From CAZWDL01 sp964632995 (lineage in GTDB: Bacteria > Bacteroidota > Bacteroidia > Chitinophagales > Saprospiraceae), in NCBI GenBank assembly GCA_964632995.1, contig CAZWDL010000011.1, positions 23,149 through 87,148 of the forward strand: 64,000 nt of DNA, given 5' to 3'. The translations under genes were made by a program, and so were the position numbers. Below are positions 36,252 to 44,383 of this stretch, in pieces. Under the pieces are notes generated by a model. It saw nothing but the letters and a program-made list of their open reading frames with translations. It did not search any database and was not told the DNA's origin. Every line of letters starts with the position of its first letter. Positions within the stretch are counted from its first letter, which is position 1.

Positions 36252-36446
36252 ATGAACCTTAGGAGACGGGGAAAGGGCATCGGCGAATAGCTGTTCCGCT
36301 GGGCGATCGACCGGGCCAAGCAACGCGACGCCCGCCTGCTACAGCTGACGACCGACAAGCAACGCCCCAAAGCCGTGAGATTCTATAAGAAGTTGGGCTT
36401 CCGGGCTTCCCACGAGGAAATGAACCTGCATTTTCAGGCTGGTTGA
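36252..36446 (+). pseudogene. C-terminal remnant of a GNAT acetyltransferase
   Basis: One frame runs KGIGE-TAG-LFRWAIDRAKQRDARLLQL and then AVRFYKKLGFRASHEEMNLHF to a TGA at 36444. This is the acetyl-CoA-binding loop and the last two motifs of a GNAT fold, with an in-frame TAG at 36288-36290 and no N-terminal half. The preceding DNA (35890-36251) contains only short scraps of protein-like sequence (LYFTGGTRTFNIDGPTHRY near 36030-36085). It is a decayed gene. Confidence 0.65.
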
Positions 36447-36464
36447 TGAGGGAAGTATCCTGTA

Positions 36465-36737
36465 TTACAGGTTCACATTCATCTTGTCCTTCAAGTACCG
36501 GTGATAAATAAACAGGACGAGGAAAGCACCCGCCGTAGCAACGATCAAACTACCGATCAGGCCGCTGCCGAAAATCCTGGACAAGCCAAGCAGACCAAAA
36601 ATCCAGCCGCCCAATACCGAGCCGATCAGTCCGACGATGAGCGAGGAGATCCAGCCACCCTTTTCTTCCTCCGGGGTGAGCCACTTGGCGATAGCGCCGG
36701 CGGCGAGTCCGATAAGTAACCAAAAGATTAGTCCCAT
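36465..36737 (-). CDS. GlsB/YeaQ/YmgE family membrane protein
   Basis: 90 residues from ATG 36737. It has three TM segments with the glycine-rich transglycosylase-associated pattern (GLIFWLLIGLAAGAIAKWL, then GLIGSVLGGWIFGLLGL and GLIGSLIVATAGAFLVLF). Members are small stress-related inner-membrane proteins of unknown activity. The frame is open further upstream, but the Gly-rich domain begins at this Met. It is divergent from the CDF transporter. Confidence 0.88.
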   Translation of the reverse strand: MGLIFWLLIGLAAGAIAKWLTPEEEKGGWISSLIVGLIGSVLGGWIFGLLGLSRIFGSGLIGSLIVATAGAFLVLFIYHRYLKDKMNVNL

Positions 36738-36903
36738 GGTGATTGTGGTGTTTGGTTTGACTCTAAAGATAAAAAATTCCGGCAAATTTCTGCACCGGAA
36801 TAAACTTTCCCTGTTAAGCAGGGTAGCTTGTGAACAGCAAGCTACTATTTTTGATAGTATGAAATGAAGCAGTGGCTTTTGAACCTTGAACCTTAATTCG
36901 CAC

Positions 36904-37794
36904 ATGTCCCACAACCACGCCCATCAGCACCGCCACTACGGCACCGCCTTCGCCATCGGCATCGGCCTGAACGTCGCCTTTGTCATCGTGGAGGTCATCT
37001 ACGGATTATCGGCCAATTCCTCCGCCCTGCTCGCCGATGCCGGCCACAATGCCAGTGATGTATTCAGCCTCATCCTGGCCTGGGCCGCTACCTGGGCGGC
37101 GCAGAAACGGCCTTCCGGCAAATATACCTACGGACTGCGCAAGACGACCATCCACGCCTCCCTCATCAACGGCGTGCTCATCTTCACCGCTGCCGGCCTG
37201 ATCACCTGGGAAGCGATAAACAAACTGCAGGATCCTGTCGCCGTACCTGGCAATGTGATCATGATCGTGGCAGGCATCGGCGTAGTTATTAATACAGTTA
37301 CCGCTCTGCTGTTTATGAAGGGGCAGCAGAAAGACCTCAACATCAAAGGCGCCTTCCTGCACATGGCCGCCGACGCAGCCGTTTCCATCGGCGTGGTAAT
37401 CGGAGGCTTACTGATCAAACAGACCGGCGCCTACTGGATCGATCCGGCCTTGAGTTTCATCATCGTCATCGTCATCTTATACAGCGCCTGGGGATTGTTG
37501 CGCGACAGCGTCAATCTGGCGCTGGACGCCGTGCCCAGGGATATAGACCTGGACGAAGTGAAGAAGTTTCTTGAAAACATCGAAGGCGTAGAAGAAGTGC
37601 ACGACCTGCACGTTTGGGCACTCAGCACCACTGAAACGGCGCTCACCGCCCACCTCGTCGTTCCCGGTGACCATGACGACCACTTCATCTTTGAAGTCAG
37701 GCAGCAACTGCACGATCGCTTCGATATCGACCACACCACTCTGCAGATCGAACAGACTTTCGAGGATGAAGAGTACCGAAATTATAAGATGTGA
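36904..37794 (+). CDS. cation diffusion facilitator (Zn/Co-type) transporter
   Basis: 296 residues from ATG 36904. It has a His-rich start (MSHNHAHQHRHYG), six TM helices with the metal site ALLADAGHNASD (H-x-x-x-D, about 45-55) and HMAADAAVS (about 155), and a C-terminal cytoplasmic domain with the metal-sensing DLHVWALST motif. It is a CzcD/ZitB-like proton-coupled exporter of Zn2+ or similar divalent cations from the cytoplasm. Confidence 0.93.
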   Translation: MSHNHAHQHRHYGTAFAIGIGLNVAFVIVEVIYGLSANSSALLADAGHNASDVFSLILAWAATWAAQKRPSGKYTYGLRKTTIHASLINGVLIFTAAGLITWEAINKLQDPVAVPGNVIMIVAGIGVVINTVTALLFMKGQQKDLNIKGAFLHMAADAAVSIGVVIGGLLIKQTGAYWIDPALSFIIVIVILYSAWGLLRDSVNLALDAVPRDIDLDEVKKFLENIEGVEEVHDLHVWALSTTETALTAHLVVPGDHDDHFIFEVRQQLHDRFDIDHTTLQIEQTFEDEEYRNYKM

Positions 37795-37814
37795 CAGGAG
37801 GACAGGAGGACGGG

Positions 37815-38148
37815 CAGGGCTAACGCATCATGATAATTTATTATGTATCACATAGGCTGAAAACATCCATATATTGTCGACGGAGTCCAGCGATGTTCGG
37901 TTACTTCTGCGGTTCTTTGAAGCTGTTTCATTTAAGTGTTCAGAATTTATTATAGGCTATTTTTTTGTCAGGCGAAGCTCTTTTTGAGCTTCATAGCCTT
38001 AGCTATGGGGCGAAAAAAAGCTGAAGCATGACGGAAAAAGAGGCATAAGAAAACTTAAGACTTGAGTGAAACAGCTTCTTTGTTCTTCTGTTCTGCGAAT
38101 CCAAACTGTTATATCCATTTTTCAATCTACTCCTCTTCGTAGCATCCC
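37815..38148 (+). repeat. dispersed repeat, copy B (interrupted by a MITE)
   Basis: Same repeat as 34592-34774, ~80% identical by eye, but split after TTCTTTG by a 158-bp insertion (37920-38077) and one copy of the duplicated CTTTG. Deleting the insertion and one CTTTG restores colinearity with copy A. It lies in the 471-bp gap between the CDF transporter and the tRNA-binding protein, which holds no gene. Confidence 0.75.
37920..38077. mobile_element. 158-bp MITE with 11-bp TIRs and CTTTG target duplication
   Basis: Perfect terminal inverted repeats AAGCTGTTTCA (37920-37930) and TGAAACAGCTT (38067-38077) are flanked by 5-bp direct repeats CTTTG (37915-37919 and 38078-38082). Inside are two hairpins: GAAGCTC-T5-GAGCTTC (37974-37992) and CATAGC-CTTA-GCTATG (37992-38007). 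It has no coding capacity. About 100 bp of it, including one TIR, recurs inverted at 63881-63978. The size, TIRs and duplication define a non-autonomous transposable element; the transposase that moves it is not in the window. Confidence 0.88.
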
Positions 38149-38265
38149 ATGATTTTCACTTCAATAACTCCCGCCTGCAATCCGCTAAAAAAGTGTACCC
38201 CCTCTGTTATCGCTGTCTAAGACAAATCAAAAAAATCATAACTTGCACTACAAGGACAAAATTTT

Positions 38266-38625
38266 ATGCCTGAAATGAAAAAGGAACCTGTCCATACCCT
38301 GAGCTGGAACGAATTCTTGAAAGTGGAAATGCGGGTTGGAACCGTGCTGGAAGCCAAAATCAATGAAAAAGTCCGAAAACCGGCCTATGTCCTCCGCATT
38401 GATTTTGGCGAACGGGGCATCCTTAAATCTTCCGCCCAGATCACTGAATTATACCAACCGGAGGACCTGATCGGTCGACAGGTCATTGCTGTTGTCAATT
38501 TCCCAGCAAAACAAATTGCCAATATCAAAAGCGAGTACCTGGTACTGGGGACGATCGGGGAAGGCGTGGCGGTTACCCTGATCGGACCAGAGCAGCCGGT
38601 AGAAAACCGATTGCGCATCGCTTAA
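38266..38625 (+). CDS. CsaA-like tRNA-binding-domain protein
   Basis: 119 residues consisting of one OB-fold tRNA-binding domain: FLKVEMRVGTVLEAKINEKVRKPAY, LRIDFGERGILKSSAQIT, RQVIAVVNFPAKQIANIKSE and VLGTIGEGVAVTLIGPEQPV. This matches CsaA, a small homodimeric tRNA- and peptide-binding protein with proposed export-chaperone activity. It is 9 bp upstream of trpF-like 38635 and probably co-transcribed. Confidence 0.9.
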   Translation: MPEMKKEPVHTLSWNEFLKVEMRVGTVLEAKINEKVRKPAYVLRIDFGERGILKSSAQITELYQPEDLIGRQVIAVVNFPAKQIANIKSEYLVLGTIGEGVAVTLIGPEQPVENRLRIA

Positions 38626-38634
38626 TCCCCTAAA

Positions 38635-39288
38635 ATGAGTAAACCGAGAGTGAAAATCTGCTGCATCAGCAGCCGGGAGGAAGCAGCCACGGCGATCAGC
38701 CACGGCGCCTCCGCGTTAGGATTGGTAGGGCATATGCCCAGCGGGCCGGGCGTCATCAGCGATGAGCTAATTCTTGAGATCGCCCGAGCGGTACCGCCGC
38801 CCATCGCGACCTTTCTGCTCACCAGTAAGACAAGTGCGCGGGAGATCATTGTCCATCAGCAGAAGGTGCAAACCAACACCATCCAAATCGTCGATGCCCT
38901 GACGGAAGGAGATTATGCCGATATCCGAATGGCCCTGCCCGCCGTCAAGCTCGTGCAGGTTATCCACGTCGTTGACGAGCGCTCCGTCGATGAGGCGGTT
39001 CGCGTCTCCGGACAAGTAGACGCCTTGCTGCTCGACAGTGGCAATCCCAAACTGAAGGTAAAGATTCTGGGTGGAACAGGCCGGGTACACGACTGGTCGC
39101 TGAGCCGCCGGATAGTGGAACAGTCGAAAGTTCCCGTATTTCTCGCCGGGGGGTTGAATGCAAGAAATGTGAAAAGGGCGGTGGAAGAGGTGCAACCCTA
39201 CGGATTGGATTTGTGCAGCGGGGTGCGAACAGAAGGACGGTTGGATCCGGTGAAGCTGGAAGCTTTCTTTCGGAGTTTAGAAGTTTAG
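38635..39288 (+). CDS. phosphoribosylanthranilate isomerase-like protein
   Basis: 217 residues, a single TIM barrel of the TrpF family: the N-terminal KICCISSREEA with the catalytic Cys, GASALGLVG, the phosphate-binding LAGGLNARNV (about 179-188) and LDLCSGVRTEGRLD (about 196-209) with the conserved Asp and Arg. No other trp genes are nearby. The HMPSGPGVIS segment replaces the usual SPR loop, so this may be a paralogue with a different substrate. It follows CsaA by 9 bp. Confidence 0.82.
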   Translation: MSKPRVKICCISSREEAATAISHGASALGLVGHMPSGPGVISDELILEIARAVPPPIATFLLTSKTSAREIIVHQQKVQTNTIQIVDALTEGDYADIRMALPAVKLVQVIHVVDERSVDEAVRVSGQVDALLLDSGNPKLKVKILGGTGRVHDWSLSRRIVEQSKVPVFLAGGLNARNVKRAVEEVQPYGLDLCSGVRTEGRLDPVKLEAFFRSLEV

Positions 39289-39393
39289 GGTTTTAGCCTT
39301 GATCGGCAAGGCAGGGATCCGGCTTCTTCCCAGTCAAACCCTAAACTCCTAAACCAGGCGTGCCTGTCGGCACGCCGGCTAAACTTCTAAACT
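39274..39393 (+). promoter_or_regulatory. competing hairpins between the TrpF-like and reductase genes
   Basis: The left arm AGTTTAGAAGTTTAG (39274-39288, containing the TrpF stop codon) pairs perfectly with CTAAACTTCTAAACT (39379-39393). Overlapping bases AGTTTAGGGTTT (39282-39293) pair perfectly with AAACCCTAAACT (39336-39347), so the two stems exclude each other. A third stable hairpin, GGCGTGCC-TGTC-GGCACGCC, is at 39357-39376. The alternatives resemble an attenuator or riboregulator, or simply a bidirectional terminator built from repeats. Confidence 0.55.
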
Positions 39394-39399
39394 ATCAGT

Positions 39400-39930
39400 A
39401 TGAGAAAAGTTATCCTCTACATTGCCATGAGCCTTGACGGCTTCATCGCCAAGCCTAAAGATGATTTGAGTTTTCTCTCTGTTGTCGATCAGGAAGGTGA
39501 GGACTATGGCTACGCCAACTTCGTCGAAACGGTAGATACCATCATCCTCGGCCGCAGAACCTATGACTGGGTGCTGAAACAGATCCCCGAATGGAATCAC
39601 CAGGACAAAGACACCTACGTCGTGACCCGCAGCCCAAAACCGGATCAGGGAAATGTCCGGTTCTACACGGGGGAGCTCCATGAACTCGTCGAAAACCTGC
39701 AGGCGAAAAAAGGCCGGCATATTTTCGTCGACGGCGGTGCACAGCTGGTCAACAGCATGATGCAGGAGGATCTGATCGATGAGTACATCATATCAGTGAT
39801 CCCCATCTTCGTGGGAGCGGGCGTACGACTATTTGGAGAAAAAAATCCGGAGTTGCTGCTGGAACTGGTGAGCAGCCGGAAATTCAATAAGGGGTTAGTG
39901 CAATTGCACTACCGGCGTAGAGGAAGATAG
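39400..39930 (+). CDS. dihydrofolate reductase-like (RibD C-terminal) protein
   Basis: 176 residues with the DHFR/RibD-C fold: YIAMSLDGFIAKPKDDLSFL (N-terminal strand and loop), TIILGRRTYDWV, IFVDGGAQLVNSMMQEDLIDEYIIS and VGAGVRLFGE. Stand-alone members of this family are NADPH-dependent reductases of unknown substrate, not true folate enzymes. It starts 7 bp after the hairpin cluster. Confidence 0.88.
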   Translation: MRKVILYIAMSLDGFIAKPKDDLSFLSVVDQEGEDYGYANFVETVDTIILGRRTYDWVLKQIPEWNHQDKDTYVVTRSPKPDQGNVRFYTGELHELVENLQAKKGRHIFVDGGAQLVNSMMQEDLIDEYIISVIPIFVGAGVRLFGEKNPELLLELVSSRKFNKGLVQLHYRRRGR

Positions 39931-39954
39931 TTGGTTCCCAAAAAGAAAAAGAAC

Positions 39955-40332
39955 ATGCAAAAGCTCATTGAGAAAATACACCGGAAACTTGGGCTGGGCC
40001 CGGTATTGGAAAAACTCTATGAAAAGCTTTCCCCCTCCGGACTCAACACCTTTCTGCTGGAACTGTTTCGCCGAAAGGCGGAACAAACGGATCCGGCCCG
40101 GCTGCTGCGGCAGTTTGAATCCAGTCGCTTCGTTACTCCGGCCAGAGTCAATACGCTGCAACTTCGCCAAACCGAACTGGAGTGGCTGCATTTCGTCGCC
40201 GGACACGGGTATCAGCCCTTGACGCTATCTCCACTCACGCCACTCGGCACCTGCTCTTCTATCGCGCAGGTGGACCAAAACAACGTAGTCAGCGCCACTG
40301 GGTTGGAGCTGGTGCATAAATTGAAGGATTGA
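39955..40332 (+). pseudogene. internally deleted conserved protein
   Basis: From ATG 39955 (a TTG at 39931 is also in frame), the first ~110 residues look like the intact N-terminal part of a conserved ~320-residue Bacteroidota protein: LYEKLSPSGLNTFLLELFRR and LGTCSSIAQVDQNNVVSA, as I recall the family. This is joined directly to GLELVHKLKD, which resembles the family's C-terminal end. About 200 internal residues are missing in frame, so a deletion is more likely than a natural short protein. Identification is from memory and moderate. Confidence 0.5.
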
Positions 40333-40363
40333 ATACGAAAATTAAAGATAAAAGAAAATAAGG

Positions 40364-40723
40364 ATGACTAAAATCAACATTCAGGAAAAGCTCTCCCGTT
40401 TCTCGGATCACTGGCATCCGCGAATCGTGGGTGAGTTGAACGGCCAGCACGTCAAGCTGGTCAAATTTCAAGGGGAGTTCGTCTGGCATCAACACGAGCA
40501 GGAGGATGAACTGTTTTATGTACTGGACGGCGCGTTCGATATGGAGTTCCGGGATAAAACGGTCCGGATAAAAGCGGGTGAGTTTATCATTGTGCCGAGG
40601 GGTGTGGAGCATCGGCCGGTGGCCAAAGAAGAGGTGTCAATCATGCTGTTCGAGCCCGCCGGCACGCTCAATACCGGTGATGCGGGAGGCGCGCTGACGC
40701 GAGAGGAGCTGAATTGGGTTTAG
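40364..40723 (+). CDS. cupin-domain protein
   Basis: 119 residues with a single cupin barrel. Motif 1 is FVWHQHEQEDELFYVLDGAFDM (residues ~44-65: two His and the Glu metal ligand), and motif 2 is GEFIIVPRGVEHRPVA (third His). It is a small metal-binding protein, of the isomerase or regulatory cupin type; no partner indicates its substrate. Its end overlaps by 4 bp the end of a convergent fragment on the other strand. Confidence 0.9.
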   Translation: MTKINIQEKLSRFSDHWHPRIVGELNGQHVKLVKFQGEFVWHQHEQEDELFYVLDGAFDMEFRDKTVRIKAGEFIIVPRGVEHRPVAKEEVSIMLFEPAGTLNTGDAGGALTREELNWV

Positions 40724-41154
40724 CATTTCCTGGAAACGGAAAATATCTCCCTATAGGAGTTCCGGTTTATCACCTGACCGGTCGCCTTTTCCTGTGATGT
40801 CTCTTCTGGCCAGTAATAAGCCCACATTATAAGCGGCACCCCAACGACAACCAAGACAAAAAAGGCGAATAACTCGGTGAATACCGCCGTTTCTTCATAA
40901 GAAATTACCAGAGCGATCAGCGCCAAGACTGCTGCAATGGCAAACGATATGTAGTAAGAAAAAATATCGATGATGATGGCCTCCAGCGCAGCTGATGCCG
41001 GTAGTCCCCGCCGCCGTATGGCGCGCATCACCACCAGGCTTCCGGAGAGGCCGGCCGTAGGAAACAGATGATCAATACTCAGTTTTTCAACGGATACCCC
41101 ATTCTGGTGTTCAGCTGAGCCGAAGCCCGGTTCACCGCGCTGCCAGCACCACAA
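40720..41154 (-). pseudogene. fragment of a flippase-like/lysylphosphatidylglycerol synthase TM protein
   Basis: The core (IDHLFPTAGLSGSLVVMRAIRRRGLPASAALEAIIID) is a signature segment of the UPF0104/LPG-synthase transmembrane family, followed by two TM helices. The first ~25 residues do not fit, there is no ATG, and the four or more helices expected on either side are missing (full proteins have ~300-330 residues). It is a remnant. The gap 41155-41361 is empty. Confidence 0.6.
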
Positions 41155-41361
41155 CCGTTCGGGGTTTTACGATATAAGAAGCGTGATTGATCATCTCCTG
41201 ATTTTCCGTCAGACAGCTGTTCCTATGAGGCTGGAAAGTATCGATCAACCGGAACCATTTCCGGGATCATGCTCGAATAGGGGAAAAGTTTTTTTAATAT
41301 AAAATGACTTTGCTTTATTTATTTAAACTCCCGGTGCTCCGGATCCTGAGTACCAAACATT

Positions 41362-41892
41362 TCATTCAGAGAAAACGGCCGGCAAGATTACCTTGCCCCC
41401 CTCCCCTTCCGAAGCCTTATCATTTAGGAAATGCACCATAAAGTTGACATCGGGTACTTCGAGGTTTAAGGTAAGACCGTAAAGGGAAGCGCGTTCGTAG
41501 CCGAAGCGGGGATAATAATCTTCGTGGCCGACCAGCACGATTAAATCATAACCGAGCGACCGGGCGATCCGGTGGCCCTCCTCGATCAACATTCCGCCGA
41601 TGCCTTTTCTCTGATATGCCGGAAGTACCGAAACCGGAGCGAGGATCAACCTTTTCAAGGGTGTTCCTTGCTTTTCAATGTTCACTTCCGTAAAAAGAAT
41701 ATGGCCTACGATCCGCCCCTCGACTTCGGCGACCAGGGATAATTCCGGAACAAAATATGGTGAACGACGCAGGCGGTCGACAAGCCGGTGCTCGGTCTGA
41801 TCACTGACGGCCAGCCCTTCGAAGGCGCGTTGGGTGACGCCGCGCACGGCGGCATAGTCGCGGGTTACTTCCTGACGGATGTTTAGATTCAT
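41362..41892 (-). CDS. GNAT family N-acetyltransferase
   Basis: 176 residues with a complete GNAT fold: VTQRAFEGLAVSDQTEH (N-terminal), VGHILFTEVNIE, and the acetyl-CoA pyrophosphate loop in PAYQRKGIGGMLIEEGHRIA (Q/RxxGxG/A), then VGHEDYYPRFGYERAS. This is the YhbS/Eis-related type that acts on small molecules or proteins; the substrate is unknown. Confidence 0.9.
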   Translation of the reverse strand: MNLNIRQEVTRDYAAVRGVTQRAFEGLAVSDQTEHRLVDRLRRSPYFVPELSLVAEVEGRIVGHILFTEVNIEKQGTPLKRLILAPVSVLPAYQRKGIGGMLIEEGHRIARSLGYDLIVLVGHEDYYPRFGYERASLYGLTLNLEVPDVNFMVHFLNDKASEGEGGKVILPAVFSE

Positions 41893-41967
41893 GGCGAAAT
41901 TTCGGCATTTTTTTCAAAATATCTGTAGAGATAAACTAAATTCGATTCTTCAAAAAACACCTGCAGG

Positions 41968-42054
41968 ATGAAGGACCCAAGGTTCCCCGTCGGCAAGTTT
42001 CAAATGCCGGAAAGCATAGATGAAACAGTGATAGAAAAAGCAATTGCAGTAATC
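41968..42054 (+). pseudogene. N-terminal remnant of a DinB/YfiT-like hydrolase
   Basis: ATG 41968 opens a frame whose first ~29 codons (DPRFPVGKFQMPESIDETVI) match the conserved start of YfiT/BstA-type putative metal hydrolases (pigKFxxPexit). The frame then becomes non-protein-like. The rest of the gene is absent. Confidence 0.4.
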
Positions 42055-42076
42055 ATCCAGCACCCAGGCACCCAGC

Positions 42077-42169
42077 TCACATCGCTCCAATCTGCATCGC
42101 CAGCGCCAGGTTATCCACTATCCCATCTTCCCCGATTACCTTATCGTCTTTAAAAGTCAGAATGTTAAT
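42077..42169 (-). pseudogene. C-terminal remnant of a SnoaL/NTF2-like protein
   Basis: The minus-strand frame INILTFKDDKVIGEDGIVDN...ALAMQIGAM-stop resembles the last ~30 residues of SnoaL-like or ester-cyclase proteins (fedgKIvexw.vxDxlglmqqiGa). A stop codon sits immediately upstream, so only the tail survives. It lies 22 bp from the YfiT-like remnant, indicating a deletion hotspot. Confidence 0.4.
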
Positions 42170-42324
42170 TCAGAACCCTCCGGAGCTGTTCAAGGATTGG
42201 TGGAGGCCCGGAGGGCAGAAAATGTCGGTAGAAATGTTGATTTCAGTGCTCTTCAAGCACCGGAGGAGCGTAGCAAATGTACATTTTCCTAAATTAACAA
42301 AGTAGTAGTAAGTACCATCTATCC

Positions 42325-42684
42325 ATGAACTTCCTTCCCAAACATCTGCTACTATTTCTATTTCTGCTTTCATCCGCCATGGTCATTACCGGCTGCGACG
42401 GCGACGACGATGATATGGCGCCTGCTCCCGGCCCCAATGAAATATTTATGCAGAATATCGAATTTGTTCCTTCCAACCGGACGGTAACCGTAGGGACGAC
42501 CATCACCTGGATCAATATGGACGCCACCGCACACACTGCTACCAGTCAGGATGCGGGCTTCGACAGCGGGACGATGAACCAGGATGATACTTTCAGTTTT
42601 ACTTTCAATGCCGAAGGCACATTTGATTACCTTTGCACTTTCCACCCCAACCAGATGACCGGAACGATTACGGTAGAACCCTGA
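42325..42684 (+). CDS. cupredoxin-domain lipoprotein
   Basis: 119 residues: a lipoprotein signal with lipobox MVITGC (Cys24), a short acidic linker, then a plastocyanin-like cupredoxin domain (about 38-119). The type-1 copper ligands are all present: His70 (TAHTAT), Cys104, His107 and Met111 (YLCTFHPNQM). It is anchored in the periplasm or outer membrane and is a likely one-electron carrier or copper-binding protein. Confidence 0.92.
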   Translation: MNFLPKHLLLFLFLLSSAMVITGCDGDDDDMAPAPGPNEIFMQNIEFVPSNRTVTVGTTITWINMDATAHTATSQDAGFDSGTMNQDDTFSFTFNAEGTFDYLCTFHPNQMTGTITVEP

Positions 42685-42713
42685 TCAAGGACCGGGCTGG
42701 ATGCCCAAGATGA

Positions 42714-42855
42714 TCACGTTATCAACATCAACGCATTCACCCCCGCGTGCGCCACCGTCCCCGCCAGCAGATGGCCGCGCCAGAGAAACAGGAGGGCGAA
42801 AAGGAGGCCCAGCAGAAAAGAAGATAGGGGGGCGAAGGGACCATTCCCCCAGTCT
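42714..42855 (-). pseudogene. C-terminal remnant of a CPBP (CAAX-like) membrane protease
   Basis: On the minus strand, WGNGPFAPLSSFLLGLLFALLF followed by RGHLLAGTVAHAGVNALMLIT and a TGA at 42714-42716 is the last helix pair of a CPBP intramembrane metalloprotease, with the conserved His and Asn. The rest of the gene is absent; a REP-like hairpin (42862) now abuts it. Confidence 0.5.
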
Positions 42856-42861
42856 GCTTTA

Positions 42862-42900
42862 ATTGACGGGGTGACTCGGAGTCGGAGTCACCCCGTCAAT
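42862..42900. repeat. REP-like hairpin, copy 2
   Basis: ATTGACGGGGTGACTC (42862-42877) and GAGTCACCCCGTCAAT (42885-42900) are perfect 16-bp arms around a 7-nt loop. The same element, slightly shorter, is at 27181-27214. Confidence 0.75.
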
Positions 42901-42940
42901 CTGCCCCCCCTCAGCCGCAGACCCTGCCAGAAAAACCGCT

Positions 42941-44383
42941 TCACTGAAGATTCCTCCCAGCATCCCGGTTGATGATTGTCTCAATCTGCGACACCTCCAG
43001 GTTTTTACCGATAATGGTCCGGTCAGCATTGAGCACATAGATCTCGGGGGTATTATCGACGTAGTATTTTTGATAAAAAGATCTATTGGTGGGATCGAAA
43101 ACATTGATCCATTCCATGTTGTACTGCCGGATAAAATCGCGCCACCGGGCCTCATCGGTATCCAGGGCGATGGCGAACACCTCGACGCCCTTATCTTTCC
43201 AGTCCCGGTAAAAGCGCAGCAGCTTAGGCGTTTCCTCGATGCAGTGGTCACATTCCGGATTATACATAAATACGATGATGTAAGGCGATTCGATCTCGTA
43301 GATGGAACGCAGCTGCCCCGCGGGATCTTTGGCCAGCACATCGGGTCCTTTTTTGCCCAGCAGGCTGGCCGCCATTTCCTGCGCCCGCAGCTGCATGGCG
43401 TACACCTGAGCGGAATCGGCCCAGAAGCAACGGTCGTAGGTGAAATAATTGTGTACCATGTGCACGAGTATGGCCTCGGCATCCATCAGGGTGCTTTGCC
43501 CAGGTTGGTACTGCAAAGCGACCCAGTTGGTGAAGAACTGGTAATACTCCGGCTTGTCGAGCACCTGATCGACCAGAAAGCGGGTGGCGCTGATGATTGA
43601 GTCAGCATGTTGAACGGTCATTTCCTTGATGTAGCGCTGGAGCTTGTTATGTATAACCGGAGTGCGCAGCAGGCGTTGGTCGCTGAAATCCACATTCTCC
43701 CAAAAGTCACGGCGGTAGAGGAAAACCTGCCGTTTTTTGTCGATGCTGCCGTCGGGCAGGCGCACATCCCGGGGTTCGGGATTCTGACCCGCTGTTTTAA
43801 ACTTGGCAAACAGCGTTTCAGGATATTTACCGGTTATTTCACGGATATGGGCTTTGCGCTCCTCAATTAGTGCTGCTTCCCGGTCTTTAAGTTCCTGAGA
43901 CTCCGCCGAACCGGGTTCCAGCATACCTATCCGTTGCTGAACCGAGCGCAGGCGCTGATTATAATCAAGTTCGAATTTTAAATTGCGGTATAATAATTCA
44001 TTTTCCAGGCTACCCTCCACGACCATATTCTCCACCGGGCTGTTTTTATTCGTCTTAAGGTTAAAAGTCTGGTCCTTATCGATAACAAGCTGAAGGGTAC
44101 TGCGGTCGGGAAAGTAGGCGTAAAGCAAACCGGGATCGTAAGGTGTCTCCCGTTGAAAATGCAATATTCCCCCTTCGCCGATCCGGGCCGAATCCACTTT
44201 AAATTGCTGATCGGCCAAAAAACCGATGAGAAAGGCCGTCCCTCCCGGTTCAGCACCGCTCATTTCTATTCTGATATCCGGCGCCTCGGCGTCAGCTTCA
44301 ACGCCGGATGGAGAACTCTCCACTTCCGGGGCATTACACCTTGATAGCAAAAAAAGGGCGGACAAAAAAAGCAGAAATCTCAT
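42941..44383 (-). CDS. thioredoxin-like (TlpA/DUF5106-type) lipoprotein
   Basis: 480 residues: a lipoprotein signal (MRFLLFLSALFLLSRC), a DUF4369-like beta domain (about 30-130, ending NMVVEGSLENELLY), a long helical DUF5106-like linker (about 135-320) and a C-terminal thioredoxin fold. The redox site is CDHC in MYNPECDHCIEET (about 365-375), with EIYVLNADRTIIGKN near the cis-Pro region. It is a periplasmic or outer-membrane-anchored disulfide reductase of the Bacteroidota type, probably in cytochrome or envelope protein maturation. Confidence 0.9.
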   Translation of the reverse strand: MRFLLFLSALFLLSRCNAPEVESSPSGVEADAEAPDIRIEMSGAEPGGTAFLIGFLADQQFKVDSARIGEGGILHFQRETPYDPGLLYAYFPDRSTLQLVIDKDQTFNLKTNKNSPVENMVVEGSLENELLYRNLKFELDYNQRLRSVQQRIGMLEPGSAESQELKDREAALIEERKAHIREITGKYPETLFAKFKTAGQNPEPRDVRLPDGSIDKKRQVFLYRRDFWENVDFSDQRLLRTPVIHNKLQRYIKEMTVQHADSIISATRFLVDQVLDKPEYYQFFTNWVALQYQPGQSTLMDAEAILVHMVHNYFTYDRCFWADSAQVYAMQLRAQEMAASLLGKKGPDVLAKDPAGQLRSIYEIESPYIIVFMYNPECDHCIEETPKLLRFYRDWKDKGVEVFAIALDTDEARWRDFIRQYNMEWINVFDPTNRSFYQKYYVDNTPEIYVLNADRTIIGKNLEVSQIETIINRDAGRNLQ

